A model generated the notes under the pieces. The model made no database searches and was not told where the DNA came from. It worked only from the letters and a program-made list of their open reading frames with translations. A stretch of 8,162 nt of DNA from Pseudomonadota bacterium (lineage in GTDB: Bacteria > Pseudomonadota > Alphaproteobacteria > UBA8366 > GCA-2717185), in the NCBI GenBank assembly GCA_027619655.1, contig JAQCHR010000149.1:1-8162 (forward strand), given 5' to 3'. Positions 4,954 to 8,162 of the stretch are shown here, one piece after another; within the stretch, counting starts at the first letter, position 1; each line of letters begins with the position of its first letter. A program made the translations under genes and the position numbers.

Positions 4954-6120
4954 CTACCGCTCGATGAAACTCCGCCCGATGAACTGCTGGTGGACCTGCT
5001 TGGTGCCTTCCCATATCTGGCAGATCTTGGCGTCGCGCATCAGCCGTTCGACGCGGTTGTCCCTGATATAGCCGTAGCCGCCGAACAGCTGCACCGCGTC
5101 GGTGGTGATGCGCATGGCGACGTCGCCGGCGCGCATTTTCAGCAGGGAGGATTCGACGCCGAAATCGTCCGCCCCTTCATCGACCATGCGGGCTACATGC
5201 CACAGCCAGCCTTCGCACAGCGCCAGGTCGGTGGCCATGTCGGCGAGCAGGAACTGGATGCCCTGGAAGCCGATGATCGCGCGGCCGGACTGGCGGCGCT
5301 GGTTGATATAGGCGGTGGCGTCCTCGAAGGCGGCGCGGGCGATGCCCAGCGCATGGGCGGCGACACTGGGCCGCGACTTGTTGAGCGACTGCAGCAGGAT
5401 GCGCAGCCCGTCGCCCGGTTCGCCCAGCAGGTTGGAACGCGGCACGCGGCAGGAGTCGAAATTCAGCGGCGTGGTGGAAGACGCGCGCATGCCCATCTTG
5501 TCCTCGGGCTTGCCGGCGCTGAATCCGGGCGTGTCCTTCTCCAGGATCAGGGTGGAGATCGACGCCTTGCTGTCGTCGATTTCCGACCATTTGCCGAAGA
5601 CGAGGTAGTAATCGGCCTTGCCGCCATTGGAGATGAAGGTCTTGCCGCCGGTGATGACGATGTCGTCGCCGTCGGGCGTGAACTTCGTTACCATGCCGGT
5701 CGCGTCCGACCCCGCATTGGGTTCGGTGATGCAGAGCGAGGCGAGCGCGCCGTCCGCGACCTTTGGCAGGAAGCGCTTCTTCTGTTCCTCTGTGCCGAAA
5801 TCGTTGACCGGCTTCATCGCGTGGTAATTGGTCGCCCAAGCGATGCCGGTCGAGGCGCAGGCGCTGGAGATTTCCCGCACGCAGGCAAGATAGGCGGCGT
5901 AGCTCATGTCGGCCCCGCCATAAGCTTCGGGGATGAACATGGCGTTCAGGCCGAGCGCGTTGATATCGGCGATATTGTCCCAGGGGAATTCGCCGCTGCG
6001 GTCATATTCGGCGGCGCGCGGCGCGATTTTATCCCGGGACAGGGCGCGGACGGCGTCCAGCAGGATCTGTTCGTCATCGCTGAGGCGGACGGAATCGTCG
6101 AGATGGCTGAAGAGTTTCAT
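4954..6120 (-). CDS. Acyl-CoA dehydrogenase family protein (FAD-dependent)
   Basis: Oxidises an acyl-CoA at the alpha-beta bond to the 2-enoyl-CoA, passing electrons through FAD to electron-transfer flavoprotein; cytoplasmic. The protein has 388 residues, typical of the family. The N-terminal helical domain spans about 13-125. The FAD-binding middle strands include CITEPNAGSDA (130-140) and GMRASSTTPLNFD (210-222). The C-terminal domain has RRQSGRAIIGFQGIQF (275-290) and QLFGGYGYIRD (344-354). The catalytic base is E371 in IWEGTKQVH (369-377), the position used by short-/medium-chain and branched acyl-CoA dehydrogenases. The ATG at 6120 overlaps the hydratase stop as ATGA, with AGGA close upstream, so translation is coupled. 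It is the last gene of the ligase-hydratase-dehydrogenase operon. Chain length or ring preference cannot be assigned. Confidence 0.94.
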   Translation of the reverse strand: MKLFSHLDDSVRLSDDEQILLDAVRALSRDKIAPRAAEYDRSGEFPWDNIADINALGLNAMFIPEAYGGADMSYAAYLACVREISSACASTGIAWATNYHAMKPVNDFGTEEQKKRFLPKVADGALASLCITEPNAGSDATGMVTKFTPDGDDIVITGGKTFISNGGKADYYLVFGKWSEIDDSKASISTLILEKDTPGFSAGKPEDKMGMRASSTTPLNFDSCRVPRSNLLGEPGDGLRILLQSLNKSRPSVAAHALGIARAAFEDATAYINQRRQSGRAIIGFQGIQFLLADMATDLALCEGWLWHVARMVDEGADDFGVESSLLKMRAGDVAMRITTDAVQLFGGYGYIRDNRVERLMRDAKICQIWEGTKQVHQQFIGRSFIER

Positions 6121-6884
6121 TTGTCCTGGAAATCCGCTTTGCGTTTTTCGGTGAAGGCGGCGGCACCCTCGATGCTGTCTTCGGTCTGGAAGGCGAGGGT
6201 GTTGAGGTCGGCCTCGATCTTAAGCCCTTCCCAGACCGGATTGTCCAGCGCGCGTTTCACCGCATCCCGCGCCAGGTTCAGCACCGGGAGGCTGTAGCCG
6301 GTGAATTCGCGGGCGAACGCCATGCCGGCTTCCAGCGGGTCGCCCTCGACGACGCGGTTGACCATGCCGATGCGGGCGGCTTCCTCCGCATCGACCGTGC
6401 GGCCGGTCATGATGATCTCCAGCGCCCGGCCCTCGCCGACCAGCCGGGGCAGGCGGATCGTGCCGCCATAGCCGGGGATCAGGCCGAGCTTGATTTCCGG
6501 CAGGCCCATCTTCGCGTTCGGCGTGGCCAGCCGGAAGGTGCATGCCGAGGCCAGTTCGAAGCCGCCGCCGAAGGCGTAGCCGTTGATGATGGCGACGGAG
6601 GAAATCGGGAAGGTATCCAGCCGGGCGAAGGTGCGCTGGCCGTATTCGGCGTCGCGCTTCGCCTGGGCGAGGGGGCGGTTGGCGAATTCCTTGATGTCGG
6701 CGCCCGCGCAGAAGGCCCGGTCGCCCGCGCCGATGAACAGCAGCGCGCGGGCGTCGGAGGTTTCGACTTCGTCCAGCGCCGCGCTGATGTCGCGCAGGAT
6801 CTGGAAGCTGAGCGCGTTCAGCGCCTCCGGGCGGTTCAGGGTGATGATCGCGAATTCGTCGCGGTAGGTCAGTTCGACCGGCAT
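6117..6884 (-). CDS. Enoyl-CoA hydratase/isomerase (crotonase) family protein
   Basis: Most likely adds water across a 2-enoyl-CoA to give the 3-hydroxyacyl-CoA, the step after the neighbouring dehydrogenase. The 255-residue protein shows the crotonase fold: ITLNRPEALNALS (14-26), the oxyanion-hole segment AFCAGADIKEF (57-67), and NGYAFGGGFELA (101-112) followed by GLPEIKLGLIPGYGGT (127-142). Both glutamates used by classical hydratases are present (E110 and E130), which favours true hydratase activity over isomerase or hydrolase members. I chose ATG 6884 because the family begins at this point and GAGG lies about 8 nt upstream. An in-frame start at 6944 would add 20 unconserved residues and overlap the ligase gene. 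The gene lies 13 nt after the ligase stop and overlaps the dehydrogenase by 4 nt. Confidence 0.93.
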   Translation of the reverse strand: MPVELTYRDEFAIITLNRPEALNALSFQILRDISAALDEVETSDARALLFIGAGDRAFCAGADIKEFANRPLAQAKRDAEYGQRTFARLDTFPISSVAIINGYAFGGGFELASACTFRLATPNAKMGLPEIKLGLIPGYGGTIRLPRLVGEGRALEIIMTGRTVDAEEAARIGMVNRVVEGDPLEAGMAFAREFTGYSLPVLNLARDAVKRALDNPVWEGLKIEADLNTLAFQTEDSIEGAAAFTEKRKADFQDK

Positions 6885-6897
6885 ATCGGTTTCCTCT

Positions 6898-8162
6898 TTA
6901 TTGGGGCCGTTTGAAGCGCACGGGGTCGGGGGTGATTTTGCCATCCTTCACCCATTGCGCCAGTTCGCGTTTCAAGATCTTGCCGCTGGCGGTCAGCGGC
7001 AGGGCTTCCATCGCGATAAAGTATTCCGGCATGTCCTGCACGGTCAACCCGGCATCGTAGAGATGCGCCAGCACCGCCTGCGGGTCGGGCGCGTCGCCGC
7101 TGGGGATGATCGCCAGCCCGACCTTTTCGCCCAGCCGCTCGTCCGGCACGGGGAAGGCGGCGGCCTTGGCGACGCCGGCATGCTTGATCGCCAGGTCTTC
7201 GATCTTGGCCGGGTGGATATTGTGTCCGCCGCGGATGATGACATCCTTCAGCCGCCCGACGATTTCGAGGCAGCCCTTGGCGTCGATCCGGCCCAGATCG
7301 CCGGACAGGAACCAGCCGTCGCGGTTGAAGCTGTCCTCGGTCGCGAACTGGTTGGCGAAATAGCCCAGCATCAGGCAGGCGCCGCGCCCGCCGATCTGGC
7401 CGACCTCGCCCTGCGGCGCTTCGATATCCGGATTTTCCTGGCGGAAGATACGCACCTCGTAGGACGGCCCGCCGCGTCCGCAGGTCGCGGTGATCGTGTC
7501 CGGATCGTCATTCGGGTAGGTGTACTGATGCGAGGAATTCTCGGTCATGCCGTAGATGTTCTGCGGCTTGATACCCTGGTCGAGGAAGGCCTGCGCCGTG
7601 GCGCGCGGGATCGGCGCGCCGGCCATGTAGAACACCGAGACTTTGCCGATGCGGTCCATGCCGCGCGCTTTCCGGTCGGCGAGGATATCCATCGCATGGG
7701 TCGGCACGCCCATCACATAGGTGGCGCCCGTCTCCACGATCCAGTCGAGCGGCTTCAGGCCCTTCGGCGGGTCGTTGACCACCAGCTCGCCGCCGCAGAC
7801 GAGGATCTGCCCCAGCGCGACCCAGGCGATGTGGTGGTTGAACGGGCTGAGCGACAGCAGCACCGTATCCGCGTCGTGGTGCCAGTCCCGCACCATGTCG
7901 CGCGGGTTGGCCAGCAGCGTGTTGTGCGAATGCATCACGCCCTTGGGCGTGCCGGTGGTGCCGGAGGTAAAGGCGAGGTAGCAGATCCGGTCCGGGTTAT
8001 CGTCCGCCGGGGGCGGCGCGCCGCTGCCGGGGGCGGGAAAATCGCCTGGGCCGAAAACGCGCTTCATCGCCGGCAGGGCCGCGACCTGCTCCAGCTCGCC
8101 ATCCGGTTTGTCGGTGAACACCGCCGCGGCGCTGATATTGTTCAGCAGCGCGCGTATTTCGG
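6898..8162 (-). CDS. AMP-forming acyl-CoA ligase (class I adenylate-forming), N-terminus beyond window
   Basis: Activates a carboxylic acid with ATP and CoA to an acyl-CoA through an acyl-adenylate. About 420 codons are present and the frame stays open to the window edge, so the GTG at 8121 is not a real start; roughly 100-130 residues are missing. Motifs in order are the P-loop TSGTTGTPKG (7968-7939), the A5 motif NIYGMTENSSHQ (about 7560-7525), GWFLSGDLGRID (about 7314-7279), the hinge region GRLKDVIIRGGHNIHP (about 7254-7207), and the catalytic A10 lysine in TASGKILKREL (Lys codon 6981-6979). The text around MTENSSHQYT, CGRGGPSYEVRI and GEVGQIGGRG reminds me of ligases annotated as cyclohexanecarboxylate-CoA ligase, but this is from memory and the substrate is unproven. 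It ends with TAA 13 nt before the hydratase ATG. Confidence 0.93.
   Translation of the reverse strand, partial: EIRALLNNISAAAVFTDKPDGELEQVAALPAMKRVFGPGDFPAPGSGAPPPADDNPDRICYLAFTSGTTGTPKGVMHSHNTLLANPRDMVRDWHHDADTVLLSLSPFNHHIAWVALGQILVCGGELVVNDPPKGLKPLDWIVETGATYVMGVPTHAMDILADRKARGMDRIGKVSVFYMAGAPIPRATAQAFLDQGIKPQNIYGMTENSSHQYTYPNDDPDTITATCGRGGPSYEVRIFRQENPDIEAPQGEVGQIGGRGACLMLGYFANQFATEDSFNRDGWFLSGDLGRIDAKGCLEIVGRLKDVIIRGGHNIHPAKIEDLAIKHAGVAKAAAFPVPDERLGEKVGLAIIPSGDAPDPQAVLAHLYDAGLTVQDMPEYFIAMEALPLTASGKILKRELAQWVKDGKITPDPVRFKRPQ

Noticed and set aside
4852..6297. 481-codon plus-strand open frame opposite the acyl-CoA dehydrogenase
   Set aside because: It is an antisense shadow. The minus-strand frame has all dehydrogenase motifs, including the catalytic glutamate, and overlaps its neighbour in a normal operon fashion.
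6885..6944. Alternative upstream start for the hydratase, adding 20 residues
   Set aside because: The extension overlaps the ligase coding end and is unlike the family N-terminus. ATG 6884 has a well-placed GAGG.

Overview
The window looks like chromosomal DNA of a GC-rich proteobacterium, most likely an alphaproteobacterium. This is inferred from strong GC bias at third codon positions, the style of the ABC-transporter and acyl-CoA genes, and the REP-associated transposase. The species cannot be named from the sequence. Every gene I can support lies on the minus strand, so transcription runs from high to low coordinates.

Right part (8162 to 4954): a tight catabolic operon. It contains a class I AMP-forming acyl-CoA ligase (5' end beyond the window), an enoyl-CoA hydratase/isomerase-family protein and an acyl-CoA dehydrogenase. 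The first two genes are 13 nt apart and the last two overlap by ATGA. Together they would activate a carboxylic acid to its CoA thioester, oxidise it at the alpha-beta bond and hydrate the enoyl-CoA. 3-hydroxyacyl-CoA dehydrogenase and thiolase are not in the window.

Middle part (4953 to 2973): about 2 kb with a single convincing gene, a Y1/HUH transposase of the REP-associated (RAYT) type. It lies between perfect 18-bp inverted repeats. Related GGTGAC-containing motifs are scattered on both sides, up to 12 bp from the acyl-CoA dehydrogenase stop codon. The DNA on both sides of this GC-rich gene is strikingly AT-rich and holds a broken hydrophobic reading frame. Nearer the left operon are a large imperfect palindrome (3185-3290), two arrays of 10-bp-phased ATTGGC-like repeats on either side of it, and a dense cluster of short palindromes (3514-3585) with a promoter-like sequence pointing into it.

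Left part (2972 to 1): the first three genes of a branched-chain-amino-acid-type (HAAT/Liv) ABC importer. These are a periplasmic binding protein, a LivH permease and a LivM permease cut by the window edge; the ATPases LivG and LivF probably follow beyond position 1. A hairpin between the binding-protein gene and livH overlaps the likely livH ribosome binding site. The permease genes overlap by one base. Liv-type importers next to ligase/dehydrogenase/hydratase genes often take up aromatic, alicyclic or branched organic acids, so transporter and enzymes may serve one substrate, but this is inference.

Nothing here is a clearly new system. The least explained structures are the phased decamer arrays, the palindrome cluster with its possible small transcript, and the spread of transposase-associated motifs.
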